The notes under the pieces were generated by a model, which was given only the letters and a program-made list of their open reading frames with translations, was not told the DNA's origin and did no database searches. A stretch of 64,000 nt of DNA from Roseovarius lutimaris (GTDB taxonomy: Bacteria; Pseudomonadota; Alphaproteobacteria; Rhodobacterales; Rhodobacteraceae). The stretch is from positions 124,001-188,000 of the forward strand of contig NZ_FOVP01000001.1 in assembly GCF_900115165.1 (NCBI RefSeq). The letters run 5' to 3'. Numbering within the stretch: the first letter of the stretch is position 1; the number at the start of each line of letters is the position of its first letter. A program made the position numbers and the translations under genes. Of this stretch, positions 17,148 through 27,306 are shown one piece after another.

Positions 17148-17705
17148 TTGGCAGACAGGTATTGGAATTTGAAGAAAACCGTCGTTCTTGTGGGAATGAT
17201 GGGGGCAGGCAAGACCGCTGTCGGCAAGGCCCTTGCCGCGCGGCTTGACGTGCCGTTTCTCGATTCGGACGCCGAGATCGAAAAAGCCGCCAACATGACA
17301 ATTGCCGAGATATTTCAACGCGATGGCGAGGCCTTCTTTCGCGACCGCGAGACCGAGGTGATTGATCGCCTGCTGGACAATCACTGCGCAATATTGTCCA
17401 CGGGCGGCGGGGCTTTCATGGCTGAACGCAATCGCGTGCTGATTTCGCAAAAAGGGGTGTCGGTCTGGCTCAATGCGGATATGGACATTCTGTGGTCGCG
17501 GGTAAAAGGTAAAAATACCAGGCCCTTGTTACGCACTTCTAATCCATACCAAACGCTTAGGGCGCTCTATGATGCCCGCGTTCCAACTTATGCGCTTGCT
17601 GATCTGACCGTCAGGGCGCGCACGGAGTATTCCATTGATGCCATGGCCGGACAGGTGCAAGAGGCGCTGCTTGGGCGTCCCGATGTTTTGGAGAGCATAG
17701 AATGA
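17148..17705 (+). CDS. aroK: Shikimate kinase
   Basis: Phosphorylates shikimate at O-3 in the aromatic amino acid pathway, about 185 residues, cytoplasmic. The P-loop GMMGAGKTAVGK is near the start. FLDSDAEIEK binds substrate, FFRDRETEVI and STGGGAF follow, and the lid region is NTRPLL. The start is uncertain: TTG codons at 17124, 17148 and 17169 are candidates, and an ATG at 17016 would collide with the divergent gene. The 17148 TTG has AAGGAG 12 bases upstream. The stop overlaps the aroB start by 4 bases. Confidence 0.92.
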   Translation: MADRYWNLKKTVVLVGMMGAGKTAVGKALAARLDVPFLDSDAEIEKAANMTIAEIFQRDGEAFFRDRETEVIDRLLDNHCAILSTGGGAFMAERNRVLISQKGVSVWLNADMDILWSRVKGKNTRPLLRTSNPYQTLRALYDARVPTYALADLTVRARTEYSIDAMAGQVQEALLGRPDVLESIE

Positions 17706-18817
17706 CCGAAATCGTACATGTGGGCCTTGAGGGGCGCGAATATGACATTCACATCGGGCCTGGCCTTCTGGATCAGGCGGGGGCGCTGATTGCGCCGTTG
17801 TTGCGACGTCCGCGTGTGGTGATCATCAGCGATGAAAACGTTGGTCGGCTTCATCTGGAAACGCTTCGCAAAGGTCTGGAAAGTAAAGGTATTACCTCAG
17901 AATCGCTTATGCTCCCCCCCGGCGAAAGCACCAAATCCTGGCCCTACCTTGAACAGGCCGTTGAATGGCTCTTGAAACAAAAGGTCGAGCGCAACGATGT
18001 GGTTATTGCCTTTGGCGGTGGCGTGATCGGCGATCTGGTTGGCTTTGCCGCGGCGATTTTGCGACGCGGCGTGCGCTTTGTGCAGATCCCGACAAGCCTT
18101 TTGGCGCAGGTCGATAGTTCGGTTGGCGGCAAGACCGGGATCAACGCCCCACAAGGCAAAAACCTGATCGGCGCCTTTCATCAGCCAAGCCTTGTTCTGG
18201 CGGATACAGAGGTGCTCGGTAGCATGACCCCCCGAGATTTCCTGGCCGGCTACGGCGAGGTCGTCAAATATGGCCTTTTAGGAGATAGCGCATTCTTTCA
18301 ATGGCTTGAAGAAAATGCTTCACGTGCCGCCGCAGGCGATATGGCGGCGCGGATTTATGCCGTCAAACGCTCGGTTGAGATGAAGGCCGAGATCGTGACG
18401 CGTGACGAGACCGAGCAAGGCGATCGGGCGCTGTTGAATTTGGGGCATACCTTTTGCCACGCGCTTGAGGCCGCGACTGACTATTCTGATCGCCTGTTGC
18501 ATGGCGAAGGGGTGGCAATCGGCTGTGCCCTCGCTTTTGAACTGTCCGCGCGCATGGGGCTGTGCAGTCAGGAAGACCCAAGCCGCGTGCGCGCTCATCT
18601 GCGTGACATGAAGACCAAGGTCGATTTGTCTGATATCACAGGAGAATTACCAGATGCAGATAGTCTTATGGAGTTGATGACCCAGGATAAGAAAATGATT
18701 GCGGGCAAGCTGAACTTTATTCTGGCGCGCGGTATCGGCGAGGCTTTCATCACCTCGGATGTCGACCCCGATCTTGTGCGCGCCGTGCTCGACGATGCCT
18801 TGCGCGCGCGGGGCTGA
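17702..18817 (+). CDS. aroB: 3-dehydroquinate synthase
   Basis: Converts DAHP to 3-dehydroquinate, the second step of the shikimate pathway, using NAD and zinc, 371 residues. Visible motifs are FGGGVIGDLVGFAAA, the TSLLAQVDSSVGGKTGIN segment in part, GYGEVVKYG, and the metal-binding histidines in NLGHTFCHALE and LLHGEGVAIG. Length and order after aroK are typical of alphaproteobacteria. Confidence 0.97.
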   Translation: MTEIVHVGLEGREYDIHIGPGLLDQAGALIAPLLRRPRVVIISDENVGRLHLETLRKGLESKGITSESLMLPPGESTKSWPYLEQAVEWLLKQKVERNDVVIAFGGGVIGDLVGFAAAILRRGVRFVQIPTSLLAQVDSSVGGKTGINAPQGKNLIGAFHQPSLVLADTEVLGSMTPRDFLAGYGEVVKYGLLGDSAFFQWLEENASRAAAGDMAARIYAVKRSVEMKAEIVTRDETEQGDRALLNLGHTFCHALEAATDYSDRLLHGEGVAIGCALAFELSARMGLCSQEDPSRVRAHLRDMKTKVDLSDITGELPDADSLMELMTQDKKMIAGKLNFILARGIGEAFITSDVDPDLVRAVLDDALRARG

Positions 18818-18828
18818 ACCGCCCTGCG

Positions 18829-18852
18829 TTTCATCTTTCCTGAAATACTCAA
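18829..18852 (-). repeat. 24-nt recurrent gene-end motif, copy 2
   Basis: Read on the minus strand it is TTGAGTATTT, CA, then GGAAAGATGAAA, differing from the copy at 3946-3969 only at the two central bases. It lies between aroB and the end of convergent tyrS. Confidence 0.6.
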
Positions 18853-18887
18853 CTCCGACGCTCGTCAAGGTGCGGGCCCTCGCCGTT

Positions 18888-20144
18888 TCAATCGGCCAGC
18901 CGGATCAAGGCATGGCGTTTCTTGCCCGCGCTCAGCTTGATAGGGCTGCTGAGCGCCGAGGGCGCGATCATCAACCCGGCATCGGTCAGCGGCGCATCGT
19001 CAATCCGTGCGCCATTCTCCTGCATTAGGCGCTTGGCCTCCTTGCCGGATTTCACAAGGCCCGCCTTGACCAAAAGCTGCACGATAGAAATGCCGCCATC
19101 GGCAAAATCAGTCATGCTCAGGGTCAGCGTCGGCAGATCATCCCCGACGCCGCCCTTTTCAAACACTTCGCGCGCGGTGGCATGGGCGGCGGCGGCGGCC
19201 TCGGCGCCGTGCAACAGGGTGGTCACCTCATTGGCGAGGATCACCTTGGCCTCGTTGATCTCTGCGCCTTCAAGCGCACCAAGGCGCTCGCATTCCTCAA
19301 CCGGCAATTCCGTATAAAGCTTGAGGAACCGCCCGGTATCGGCATCGGTGGTGTTGCGCCAGAACTGCCAGAACTCGTAGGGCGGGCACATATCGGCATT
19401 CAGCCACACCGCGCCATCCTGGCTCTTGCCCATCTTCTTGCCATCCGAGGTGGTCAGAAGCGGCGAGGTCAGGCCGAAAATCTGGTGATCCAGCACTCGC
19501 CGCGTCAGGTCGATCCCGTTGACGATATTGCCCCATTGATCCGAGCCACCCATCTGGAACAGACAGCCATAGCGCCGGTTCAGCTCAAGAAAATCATAGG
19601 CTTGCAGGATCATATAGTTGAATTCAAGAAACGACAGCGATTGTTCGCGATCAAGTCGTGATTTCACGCTCTCAAAGCTCAGCATCCGGTTGACGCTGAA
19701 ATGACGCCCGATATCGCGCAGAAAATCGAGGTAATTGAGGTCATCCAGCCATTCGGCGTTGTTGATCATCATCGCGCCGGTCGGGCCATCGTTGTAATCG
19801 ACATAGGCGGCAAAGACCTTTTGAATACCGGCAATATTTGCGTCGATCTGATCATTGGTCAAAAGCGGGCGTTCCTCGGCGCGAAAGCTGGGGTCGCCCA
19901 CCTTGGTGGTGCCGCCGCCCATCAGGGTGATCGGCTTGTGCCCGGTCTTTTGCAGCCACCGCAGCATCATGATCTGGATAAGGCTACCGACATGAAGCGA
20001 GGTCGCGGTCGCATCAAAGCCGATATAGGCAGGCACCACACCGGCGACGAGCGCATCGTCAAGGCCCTGATAATCGGTGCAATCGGCCAGAAAGCCGCGC
20101 GCCATCATCGTTGCCATGAAGTCTGATTTGGGGTGGTAGGTCAT
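18888..20144 (-). CDS. tyrS: Tyrosyl-tRNA synthetase
   Basis: Class I aminoacyl-tRNA synthetase charging tRNA-Tyr, 418 residues. The HIGH-like motif is HVGS at about 51-54 ([14 protein letters not shown]), followed by [10 protein letters not shown], the tyrosine pocket [12 protein letters not shown] and GGSDQWGNI, and the KMSKS-like KKMGKS in the second third. An S4 RNA-binding domain is at the C-terminus ([25 protein letters not shown], in part). The ATG at 20144 gives MTYHPKSDF, the normal family N-terminus; the open frame upstream of it is antisense to anmK and not coding. Confidence 0.97.
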   Translation of the reverse strand: MTYHPKSDFMATMMARGFLADCTDYQGLDDALVAGVVPAYIGFDATATSLHVGSLIQIMMLRWLQKTGHKPITLMGGGTTKVGDPSFRAEERPLLTNDQIDANIAGIQKVFAAYVDYNDGPTGAMMINNAEWLDDLNYLDFLRDIGRHFSVNRMLSFESVKSRLDREQSLSFLEFNYMILQAYDFLELNRRYGCLFQMGGSDQWGNIVNGIDLTRRVLDHQIFGLTSPLLTTSDGKKMGKSQDGAVWLNADMCPPYEFWQFWRNTTDADTGRFLKLYTELPVEECERLGALEGAEINEAKVILANEVTTLLHGAEAAAAAHATAREVFEKGGVGDDLPTLTLSMTDFADGGISIVQLLVKAGLVKSGKEAKRLMQENGARIDDAPLTDAGLMIAPSALSSPIKLSAGKKRHALIRLAD

Positions 20145-20207
20145 ATTGCTTGTCCCGGCTTGGTTTGCGCGGCATGTATAGGGACACAATGAGCGAAGGA
20201 AAAGGCC

Positions 20208-21329
20208 ATGTTGAGCGCAGATCGCCTTTGGGCCCTTGGGGCGATGTCGGGCACCTCGCTGGATGGGGTGGATGCGGCCATGATCGAGACCGATGGCGAG
20301 GTGATCCATGGCTTCGGGCCAAGCGCTTACCGGGCCTATACCAGCGAAGAACAGGCGATTCTTGCGGCGGCCCTTGGCAAATGGCCCGGCGATGACATTG
20401 ACGCCGCCGCGCGGCTTGTCGAGGCGGCGCATCTTGAGGTGCTGGGGCGGTTCGACGGCGCGCAGATTGTCGGCTTTCACGGTCAGACCCTTGCGCATGA
20501 CCCAAAGGGGCGCGGCACCCATCAGCTTGGCGATGGCGCGGCTCTGGCGCGCGGTCTCGATCTTCCGGTGGTCTGGGATTTCCGAAGCGCCGATATTCGG
20601 CTTGGCGGCGAGGGCGCGCCGCTGGCGCCGTTCTTTCATTTCGCCTGTGCCAAGTGGATCGGCGCCACCGCACCGATTGCCTTTCTCAATCTCGGCGGGG
20701 TCGGCAATCTCACCTGGGTTGACCCAAGCCATACCCGCCCGGAAACGACTGGCGCGCTTCTGGCGTTTGATACCGGCCCGGCCAATGCGCCGATCAACGA
20801 TCTGATGATGGCGCGGCGCGGCGAGCCGTTTGATCGCGACGGGGCCTTGGCGCGGCGTGGCACGGTCGCGCAGGGCGCGCTGGAGCTGTTTCTGGACGAG
20901 CCGTATTTCATGCGCATGCCGCCCAAGTCGCTTGATCGCGACACCTTTCGCGACATGATCGGGTTGGTCGGCGAGTTGGGCGACGCCGATGCCGTCGCGA
21001 CGCTTACAGGCATGAGCGCCGCCGCCGTCCTGCGCGGGATGGAGCATTGCCCAAGCCCGCCCACGCGCCTGCTTGTGACGGGGGGCGGGCGGCATAATCC
21101 GGTGATGATGGATATGCTGCGCGCCGCACTTGATTGCCCGGTTGATCCGGTCGAATCCGTGGGCCTTGATGGCGACATGCTTGAGGCACAGGCCTTTGCC
21201 TATCTTGCTGTGCGCGTGGCGCGCGGATTGCCGACCTCTTGCGCAAGCACCACCGGCGTGCGCGCGGCCGTCTCGGGCGGCACGATCAGCAGACCAGACA
21301 ATAGCGCAAAAGCACGCGGGGCAGGGTGA
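20208..21329 (+). CDS. anmK: Anhydro-N-acetylmuramic acid kinase
   Basis: Recycles cell-wall 1,6-anhydroMurNAc by hydrolysis and phosphorylation to MurNAc-6-phosphate, 373 residues, ASKHA fold. Motifs are [14 protein letters not shown] at the N-terminus, [35 protein letters not shown] and [12 protein letters not shown]. It is divergent from tyrS with 63 bases between the starts. The stop overlaps the next start by one base (TGATG). Confidence 0.94.
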   Translation: MLSADRLWALGAMSGTSLDGVDAAMIETDGEVIHGFGPSAYRAYTSEEQAILAAALGKWPGDDIDAAARLVEAAHLEVLGRFDGAQIVGFHGQTLAHDPKGRGTHQLGDGAALARGLDLPVVWDFRSADIRLGGEGAPLAPFFHFACAKWIGATAPIAFLNLGGVGNLTWVDPSHTRPETTGALLAFDTGPANAPINDLMMARRGEPFDRDGALARRGTVAQGALELFLDEPYFMRMPPKSLDRDTFRDMIGLVGELGDADAVATLTGMSAAAVLRGMEHCPSPPTRLLVTGGGRHNPVMMDMLRAALDCPVDPVESVGLDGDMLEAQAFAYLAVRVARGLPTSCASTTGVRAAVSGGTISRPDNSAKARGAG

Positions 21330-22072
21330 TGGACTATGCATTGGACGCTGGTGCCGGCGCCGGATTGCGGCTTGGGGTGATCCTGCTGAGCACCGACGAG
21401 ACGCTGGAATATGAGGCGCGACAGGTGATTGGCGCCCGCGACGTCAACCTGCTTCACACCCGCATTCCGGCACGCGCCGATGTGACGCCCGAGGATCTGC
21501 GATTGATGGCGCCTGAAATGACCCGCACGGCGGCGCTTTTACCCAAAGATCTGAGCGCGGTCGCCTATGCCTGCACGTCTGGCGCAACCATCATCGGAAG
21601 TGAAAATGTCGCCAGCCTGATCAACGCGGCGCATCCTGACACGGCGGTGACCAACCCGCTTGTGGCGGTGATTGCCGCGCTCAAGGCGCTTGGCGTCACC
21701 CGGATTGCCATGGTCACGCCCTATGTGGCCGAGGTCACCAGGCCAATGTGCGCCATTCTTGCGGCTGAGGGGATTGAGGTGGTGAGCGAGGTCAGCTTTG
21801 GCCAGAAAGAAGACTGGACCGTCGCGCGCATCACCGAAGGTTCGACCGAGGCAGCGATGCTTGCGGCGGCGAAGGTCGAGGGCGTCGAGGCGGTCTTTGC
21901 CAGTTGCACCAACCTCAGGACCTTTGGCATCATCGACGCGGTCGAGGCGCGGCTTGGCCTGCCGGTTATCAGCTCCAATCAGGCGCTGATCTGGGATATG
22001 CTGCGCCTGAGCGGGGCAGAGGCGCGCGGCTGGGGGCCGGGGCGACTGTTTGATCTTGATATGGGGGCGTGA
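21329..22072 (+). CDS. Maleate isomerase / Asp-Glu racemase superfamily protein
   Basis: Cytoplasmic enzyme of 247 residues with the double-domain fold of maleate cis-trans isomerase and arylmalonate decarboxylase. The two candidate catalytic cysteines lie in YACTSGAT (C82) and [10 protein letters not shown] (about 195). The GENV..LINAAHP and [12 protein letters not shown] segments fit the family. The ATG at 21329 shares one base with the anmK stop; a GTG one codon earlier is possible. Co-location with anmK and a PLP enzyme is unusual and the substrate is not predictable. It is not a canonical MurI glutamate racemase. Confidence 0.8.
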   Translation: MDYALDAGAGAGLRLGVILLSTDETLEYEARQVIGARDVNLLHTRIPARADVTPEDLRLMAPEMTRTAALLPKDLSAVAYACTSGATIIGSENVASLINAAHPDTAVTNPLVAVIAALKALGVTRIAMVTPYVAEVTRPMCAILAAEGIEVVSEVSFGQKEDWTVARITEGSTEAAMLAAAKVEGVEAVFASCTNLRTFGIIDAVEARLGLPVISSNQALIWDMLRLSGAEARGWGPGRLFDLDMGA

Positions 22073-22078
22073 AAGCCA

Positions 22079-23224
22079 ATGAAAAACGACCAGCTGAAAC
22101 CGGCCACCATCGCGGCGCAGGCCGCCGGCGCGACCGATAAGCAAACCGGTGGCGTAGTGCCGGGCATTCACCTGAGCACCACCTATCAGCGCGAGCCGGA
22201 TTACGGTTTGACGCGCCCCGACAACGTTTATGGGCGCGATCAGAACGATACCGTGCGCCAGGCCGAAGAGGTTCTGCGCCAGCTTGAAAACGCGGCGGCG
22301 ACGCTTTTGTTTCCCACCGGCATGGCAGCGGTGGCCGCGGTATTTCGCGCCTTGCCCGATGGCGCGCGGGCGATCGTGCAAAGCGGGATCTACTGGGGCA
22401 CCCTCAAATGGGTGCGCGATTTCTGTGCGCGGCGGGGGATTATCCTTGAAGAGGTCGAGGCCGCCGACGCGTCTGCCCTGACCGAGGCCTGTCGCTCTTC
22501 CGCCGATCTCGTGTGGATCGAGACGCCGTCCAATCCCTGGCTCAAGGTGGTTGATATCGCCGCCGCTGCCGGGCTTGCCCATAAGGCGGGGGCGGTTCTC
22601 GTGGTCGATGCCACCGCCGCCACGCCGGTTCTGACGCGCCCGCTTGATCACGGCGCCGATATCGTGATGCATTCGGCGAGCAAGGCGATCAACGGGCACA
22701 CCGATGTTCTGGCCGGGGTCCTGTCCTGCCGCGATCAGGGGGCTGCGATGTGGCAGGCGATTGCGATGGATCGCCACGATGCCGGCGCGATCATCGGCCC
22801 GTTCGAGGCCTGGCTTTTGATGCGCGGCATGCGCACACTGCCGCTTCGGGTGGAGCGGATGTGCGCCAATGCCATGGCGATTGCGCAGTTCCTTGACGCT
22901 CACGGCGGGGTTGAGGCGGTGCTATACCCCGGCCTTGAAAGCGATCCGGGACATGCGATTGCCAGCCAGCAGATGCGCGGTGGCTACGGCTCGCTCCTGT
23001 CGGTGGTGCTCAAGGGCGATCGCGCGCATGCGCTTGACGTTGTCGGGCGCTTGCGGCTGTTTCACCGCGCGACCTCGCTTGGCGGGGTCGAAAGCCTGGT
23101 CGAGCATCGCCACACAATCGAGCCGCATACCGGCATTCCCGAAACCCTGTTGCGCCTGTCGGTGGGGATTGAGGATGCAGGCGATCTTATTGCCGATCTT
23201 GCACAGGCGCTTGAGGGCGCCTAG
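22079..23224 (+). CDS. Cys/Met metabolism PLP-dependent lyase
   Basis: Fold-type I PLP enzyme of the cystathionine gamma-synthase/beta-lyase family, 381 residues. The N-terminus carries the family motif YxREPDYGLTRPDN... with a tyrosine-arginine pair, TLLFPTGMAAVAAV, ETPSNPWLKVVDI and the PLP lysine in HSASKAINGHTDV (about 203). It begins 6 bases after the isomerase-like gene and ends in a CTAG shared with the stop of a convergent gene. Whether it is a beta-lyase, gamma-synthase or a related sulfhydrylase cannot be resolved. Confidence 0.88.
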   Translation: MKNDQLKPATIAAQAAGATDKQTGGVVPGIHLSTTYQREPDYGLTRPDNVYGRDQNDTVRQAEEVLRQLENAAATLLFPTGMAAVAAVFRALPDGARAIVQSGIYWGTLKWVRDFCARRGIILEEVEAADASALTEACRSSADLVWIETPSNPWLKVVDIAAAAGLAHKAGAVLVVDATAATPVLTRPLDHGADIVMHSASKAINGHTDVLAGVLSCRDQGAAMWQAIAMDRHDAGAIIGPFEAWLLMRGMRTLPLRVERMCANAMAIAQFLDAHGGVEAVLYPGLESDPGHAIASQQMRGGYGSLLSVVLKGDRAHALDVVGRLRLFHRATSLGGVESLVEHRHTIEPHTGIPETLLRLSVGIEDAGDLIADLAQALEGA

Positions 23225-23559
23225 CGGCGCGTGCCCGTTCCGATCCGGTTTAGGATCGCCTCGATCTCGCTGTTCGGGGTCGCACCGCTGGCGCTGATGC
23301 GCGCCTTGATGGCGTCAAAGCGCGCGCGCAGGGCCGTCTTTTCGGCGCCTTGGCAATCGTTCCAGGGACGCCCTTGAAGCCCCATGACCATGGCGTAATA
23401 GGCAATGAAATGCGGGCGTGCACCGCTTTGCAACAGCCGTTCATAGGCATCATCCGGCCCCAGATCACGCAGCTGTTCGGCGCTTGTTATTCCGGCGCTT
23501 GCAAAGGCCGCATCGCTGGCCGGGCCAAGATTGCGGATCGAGGACACCGGCGCAGCCAT
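23221..23559 (-). CDS. TfoX/Sxy C-terminal-domain protein
   Basis: A 112-residue protein matching only the C-terminal, helix-hairpin-helix-like domain of competence regulator TfoX: SIRNLGPASDAAFASAGITS, then LRDLGPDDAYERLLQSG and ALRGRPWNDC-like HFIAYYAMVMGLQGRPW. The N-terminal TfoX domain is missing, as in many alphaproteobacteria. A direct role in competence is not shown by the sequence. It is followed after 3 bases by tamB on the same strand, read in the same direction. Confidence 0.82.
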   Translation of the reverse strand: MAAPVSSIRNLGPASDAAFASAGITSAEQLRDLGPDDAYERLLQSGARPHFIAYYAMVMGLQGRPWNDCQGAEKTALRARFDAIKARISASGATPNSEIEAILNRIGTGTRR

Positions 23560-23562
23560 TGC

Positions 23563-26500
23563 CTAGTAATCCTTTTCGAAAAACACCCCGATGCCGGTGT
23601 CGCCCTCGTTCGACGCCCCGCCTTTGAGGGTGATTGTATTGGTGAGATCGAGGTTGAGGTTGATCTGTTGCTTGCCGGTGCTGTCGGCAATCACCTCGGA
23701 ATAGACCTTGTCCGAAATATAGGCGCCGGCGCTGACCTCGGTATCGCCATCCTCGGTCTGGGTAACATCAAGGTCACTCAGCCCGACCGCGCCGCGCAAT
23801 TTGCCGACCACATCAAGGCCGCTCCGCCCCGAAAGCGTTGCCACGGCAGAGGCCATCTGCGCCGCCTGAAATGGTGATATCGTATCAAGCCCGCGCCCGA
23901 ACAACAGCCGCGCAACCACCTCTTCCTCGGGCAGGTCGGGTTCTGAGGTAAAGCTGATCTCGGGGGCACTGGCCAGGCCCTCGACCACGATCATGACGGT
24001 TACATCCTCGGCGGTGGTTTCGGCGACAAAGCGGATATAAGGATCAAGCGCGCCCTGCATGTTCACAAGCCCTTCGGTCAGGTCAAGCCGCTTGCCAAGG
24101 ATATCGAGCCGCCCGCGAATGAGCTGAAACACACCGACAGGTTCAACCGCATCCGTGGTGCCCGCCAGCCGCAACCGCCCGCCAAGTTCGGCATCAAGCC
24201 CGCGCCCGCGCACGAAAATTCTTGAGGGCGCGTTGATTAGCAGGTTGAGGCCAAAGGGGCGGCGCCCGCCGCCAGAGGTTTCGACCGCGATCATCCCGGC
24301 GCGTTGCCGGGTGGCGCGCACCGCGGCGGGTTCGTTGACATGGCGCAGATCGGGCAGGGAGACCGAATTGGCCGCAAGCCCCGAGGGAATGCGAATATTG
24401 GTTTCCTCGAGGGTGAGCGTGCCGCCAATCATCGCGCCGCCGGTCATCGGGCCAACCATCGTGACCGTACCATTGACGGTGGTGGTGTAAATCTCCTGAT
24501 CGCTGACCACGAGACCCTCCAGAGCAATCGCCAGATCGCCGTTGAACCCGTTGCTCAGGCCAATCGGCCCGCTGATCCGGACCTGGCCACCATCGCGCAT
24601 CCGCGCGGTGAAATCGGTCTGTGCGCGTTGATTGGCAAGCGTGACGGTGCCGCTCAGGTTCTCGACGCCAAGGCCGGTGCCGGGCAGGGCGATGCGCGTG
24701 TCATTGGTGGTGACCGTCCCCGACAGCGCGCCAAGCCCCGGCGGACCGTCTACCCGCAGATCATAGCGCGCAGTGCCAAGCAGGGCATTTGGTCTGATCA
24801 TCCCGTTGATCAGCGCCAGCGGCAGCGCGCCGTTTGCCGTAAGGTCAAGCCGCTGACCATGCTCGTGAATATCGCCATCAACCTGCGCCGTGGTGCCGCC
24901 GGGGCCCTGCGCACTCAGGGCGAGGGCGATCTGACGCGCATCCTGGCCGATCAGGCTGGCACGGCCCTCGGCGGTGACAGGGCCGCTGAAATCAGGGGCA
25001 AAGAGGCCCAGATTGGCCAGACGCGCGGTGAAATTCACCGGGCTGTCGCCGCCCTCGCCCTCGGCCTTGAGCGACAGTTGCGGGGTCTCGACACTCAGGT
25101 TTTCGATCTCGATGCGCTCGGGCGTGCGCGCGGCCTTGGCGGCAAGCGCGATCCGGCCCGCGATCAGGCGATCCAGATCGGCGATTCCGGTGCCGATGTT
25201 TTCCCCGTCAAGCGCGGTGGTGATGTCAAAGGTTTGATCCTGGATTCTGGCATTGCCCGCCAGCGTCAGGTTCGCCTTGCCGCGCAAACGTTGGCCGCTC
25301 ATCGCACTAAAACGCGACAGATCAGCGATGTCGACCGTCAGATCGCCGCTGGCAGGCAGGCCCGGCGCGTCGGGTGTGAGGGTACCCGTGGCGTTGATCT
25401 GCGCACCCATCAGGGCCGCATCAAGCCCGGTCAGGGTCACGTCGCCGCCGGTTTGCCAGGCGACGTTCACACTGGCTTCGGCCGGTCCATCCAGCCGCGT
25501 GTCCGCAAGCGCCAGGTCGCTCAGGCGGGCGGCCAGCGTCAGCGCGCCGCTTTGGGTGTTCAACCGGCCGGTGGCCGTGGCTCTGAAAACGTCGTTCGAG
25601 ATCAGAAGGCGGCGTAGGTTGGTGCCCGTGGTATCGCGTCTGGCCGAGAGCGTAAGCGTACCGGGGCTGGTCAGAAGCGGGTCAAGCCGGGCGATGCCAA
25701 GCGCAAGATCGCGGGTTTGCGCACCAATCTCGATGTCGAATTCACCGCCCAGAAGGCTGCCGGACCCAGAAATGCTCGCACTGGCCTGACCGGCGATATC
25801 CTGACCTGAAATGGCGGCGAAGCGCGCCAGATTCGGGGCCTCAAGCCGGGCCTCGCCGATGACCGGAAACCCCTCTGACAGGTTGTCGATGCTGCCCTTG
25901 GCCGCAAGCCGCGCGGTGCCACCGAGGACGCGCAGCCCCAGAATGCGCAGCGGTTTGCCTTCGGTCCAGTCAAGCGAGGCATGCCCCGACAGGGCGTCGC
26001 CCGCGGCCTCGGCCAGGGCCGGATCGCTCAGGCGCAGACCGTCGAGGGCAAATTCGGCAAGGGCCGAGACGCCGCGCGGGGCATTGCGCCGGATCGCGCC
26101 GCGCCCTGAAAGGGTGGCGCTTTGAATGCTCAGTTCTGGTTGCGCAAGCTCTGACAGGGTGACATTGGCGCGCCAGCGATCGCCTTGGGCCGCATCGAAC
26201 CGGGCCTCGATCACCGCCGAGGAAAGTTGCGTCGCAGGCCCCGGTATCGGCAGGCGCACAGGCGCGGTGCCAGTGCCAAGCTGTCCGGTAAGCGCAAAGG
26301 CCGTGGGCCAGCCAGCGGCATCCAGCGAGAGCGATCCGCCAAGCTGGAATTGCGCGGCCGTGAGGTTGAAGTCGGAGATATCGAGCGCGCCGCCGGCCTG
26401 CCGCACACCTTGCAGCGCCAATTGGCTGTCGGTGCCGAAGAACGGCCGATAATCGGGGCCCATGAGCGGCGTGAGATCGCCGGCAAGGGCGGCCGTAAAC

Positions 26501-27306
26501 TCGCGCGCCACCGCCTCTGGCGGGCCATCGGCGCGGATGGTGACGGTGCCGTTCAGACGTGGCTCACCGGCCGATGCCAGGCTGATATCGGCGGTGTAAT
26601 CCGACAGCGGTGCCTCGCCCTCGATATCAAGCGCGATAGAGGGACTGTCAGGCAGGTTGAGAAGGGTCGAGGCAATGCCGCCCTCATCTTCACGCAGCTT
26701 GAGATCAAGCGTAAGCACCTGCGTGTCGTTCACATAGGCCGCGACAAGCGTCAGCGCGCCGCGCTCGTCAAGCCGGGTCACCTCAAGCTGGGCCTCGCCT
26801 TCGCCCGACCCGAGCGACATGCCGCCGATCAGGCGCAACGCCACCTCCTGGCCCAAAATAGGCTCGCCAAGCGTCACTGTATCGGCGCTGATTTCGCCAA
26901 TATTCACCGAGACCGGCAAATCGGGCAGGGCAAAGGGCTTGGCCTCGGCGATTTCCGGGCTCAGGTCTTCCTTGGTATTGGGCAGGCGCGGCAGGTCGAT
27001 TTCACGTGCAGAGAGGCGGTTGACCTCGATCCGGCCCGCCAAAAGCGCGCTGCGGGTCCAGTCAAGAGTGACATCGCGCAGGGTTAGCCAGACCCCGGCG
27101 TCATCGGCGATGCTAAGCTCTTCGAGCGTGGCCTGAGACGACAATGCGCCCTTGAATCCGATGATGCGCACCTCGCGCCCGGCGCCCGAGAGATTGTCCT
27201 CGATCAGCGCCTGAAGATAGCCGCGATCGGCGTCCTCGCTCTGCGCCAGAAGAGGGGTGCCGAGCGTGCCAAGAAATAGGGTGATGAGAAGCAGAAAGCG
27301 CATCAA
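23563..27306 (-). CDS. tamB: Translocation and assembly module inner-membrane subunit TamB
   Basis: Very long envelope-spanning protein, 1247 residues. An N-terminal signal anchor (MMRFLLLITLFLGTLGTPLL) is followed by a long beta-rich, repetitive AsmA/TamB-like groove with repeated LxGxAxxxLxxxG patterns. The conserved DUF490 C-terminal domain contains RGRLDILGKRLDLTEGLVNM, EDVTVMIVVEGLASAPEISF, EEVVARLLFGRGLDTISPFQ and the ending GVFFEKDY. With TamA it takes part in outer-membrane protein insertion and probably phospholipid transport. It overlaps tamA by 4 bases. Confidence 0.95.
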   Translation of the reverse strand: MMRFLLLITLFLGTLGTPLLAQSEDADRGYLQALIEDNLSGAGREVRIIGFKGALSSQATLEELSIADDAGVWLTLRDVTLDWTRSALLAGRIEVNRLSAREIDLPRLPNTKEDLSPEIAEAKPFALPDLPVSVNIGEISADTVTLGEPILGQEVALRLIGGMSLGSGEGEAQLEVTRLDERGALTLVAAYVNDTQVLTLDLKLREDEGGIASTLLNLPDSPSIALDIEGEAPLSDYTADISLASAGEPRLNGTVTIRADGPPEAVAREFTAALAGDLTPLMGPDYRPFFGTDSQLALQGVRQAGGALDISDFNLTAAQFQLGGSLSLDAAGWPTAFALTGQLGTGTAPVRLPIPGPATQLSSAVIEARFDAAQGDRWRANVTLSELAQPELSIQSATLSGRGAIRRNAPRGVSALAEFALDGLRLSDPALAEAAGDALSGHASLDWTEGKPLRILGLRVLGGTARLAAKGSIDNLSEGFPVIGEARLEAPNLARFAAISGQDIAGQASASISGSGSLLGGEFDIEIGAQTRDLALGIARLDPLLTSPGTLTLSARRDTTGTNLRRLLISNDVFRATATGRLNTQSGALTLAARLSDLALADTRLDGPAEASVNVAWQTGGDVTLTGLDAALMGAQINATGTLTPDAPGLPASGDLTVDIADLSRFSAMSGQRLRGKANLTLAGNARIQDQTFDITTALDGENIGTGIADLDRLIAGRIALAAKAARTPERIEIENLSVETPQLSLKAEGEGGDSPVNFTARLANLGLFAPDFSGPVTAEGRASLIGQDARQIALALSAQGPGGTTAQVDGDIHEHGQRLDLTANGALPLALINGMIRPNALLGTARYDLRVDGPPGLGALSGTVTTNDTRIALPGTGLGVENLSGTVTLANQRAQTDFTARMRDGGQVRISGPIGLSNGFNGDLAIALEGLVVSDQEIYTTTVNGTVTMVGPMTGGAMIGGTLTLEETNIRIPSGLAANSVSLPDLRHVNEPAAVRATRQRAGMIAVETSGGGRRPFGLNLLINAPSRIFVRGRGLDAELGGRLRLAGTTDAVEPVGVFQLIRGRLDILGKRLDLTEGLVNMQGALDPYIRFVAETTAEDVTVMIVVEGLASAPEISFTSEPDLPEEEVVARLLFGRGLDTISPFQAAQMASAVATLSGRSGLDVVGKLRGAVGLSDLDVTQTEDGDTEVSAGAYISDKVYSEVIADSTGKQQINLNLDLTNTITLKGGASNEGDTGIGVFFEKDY

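Noticed and set aside
20145-21341. N-terminal extension of the tyrS reading frame
   Set aside because: It runs antisense through anmK; the real tyrS N-terminus starts at 20144.
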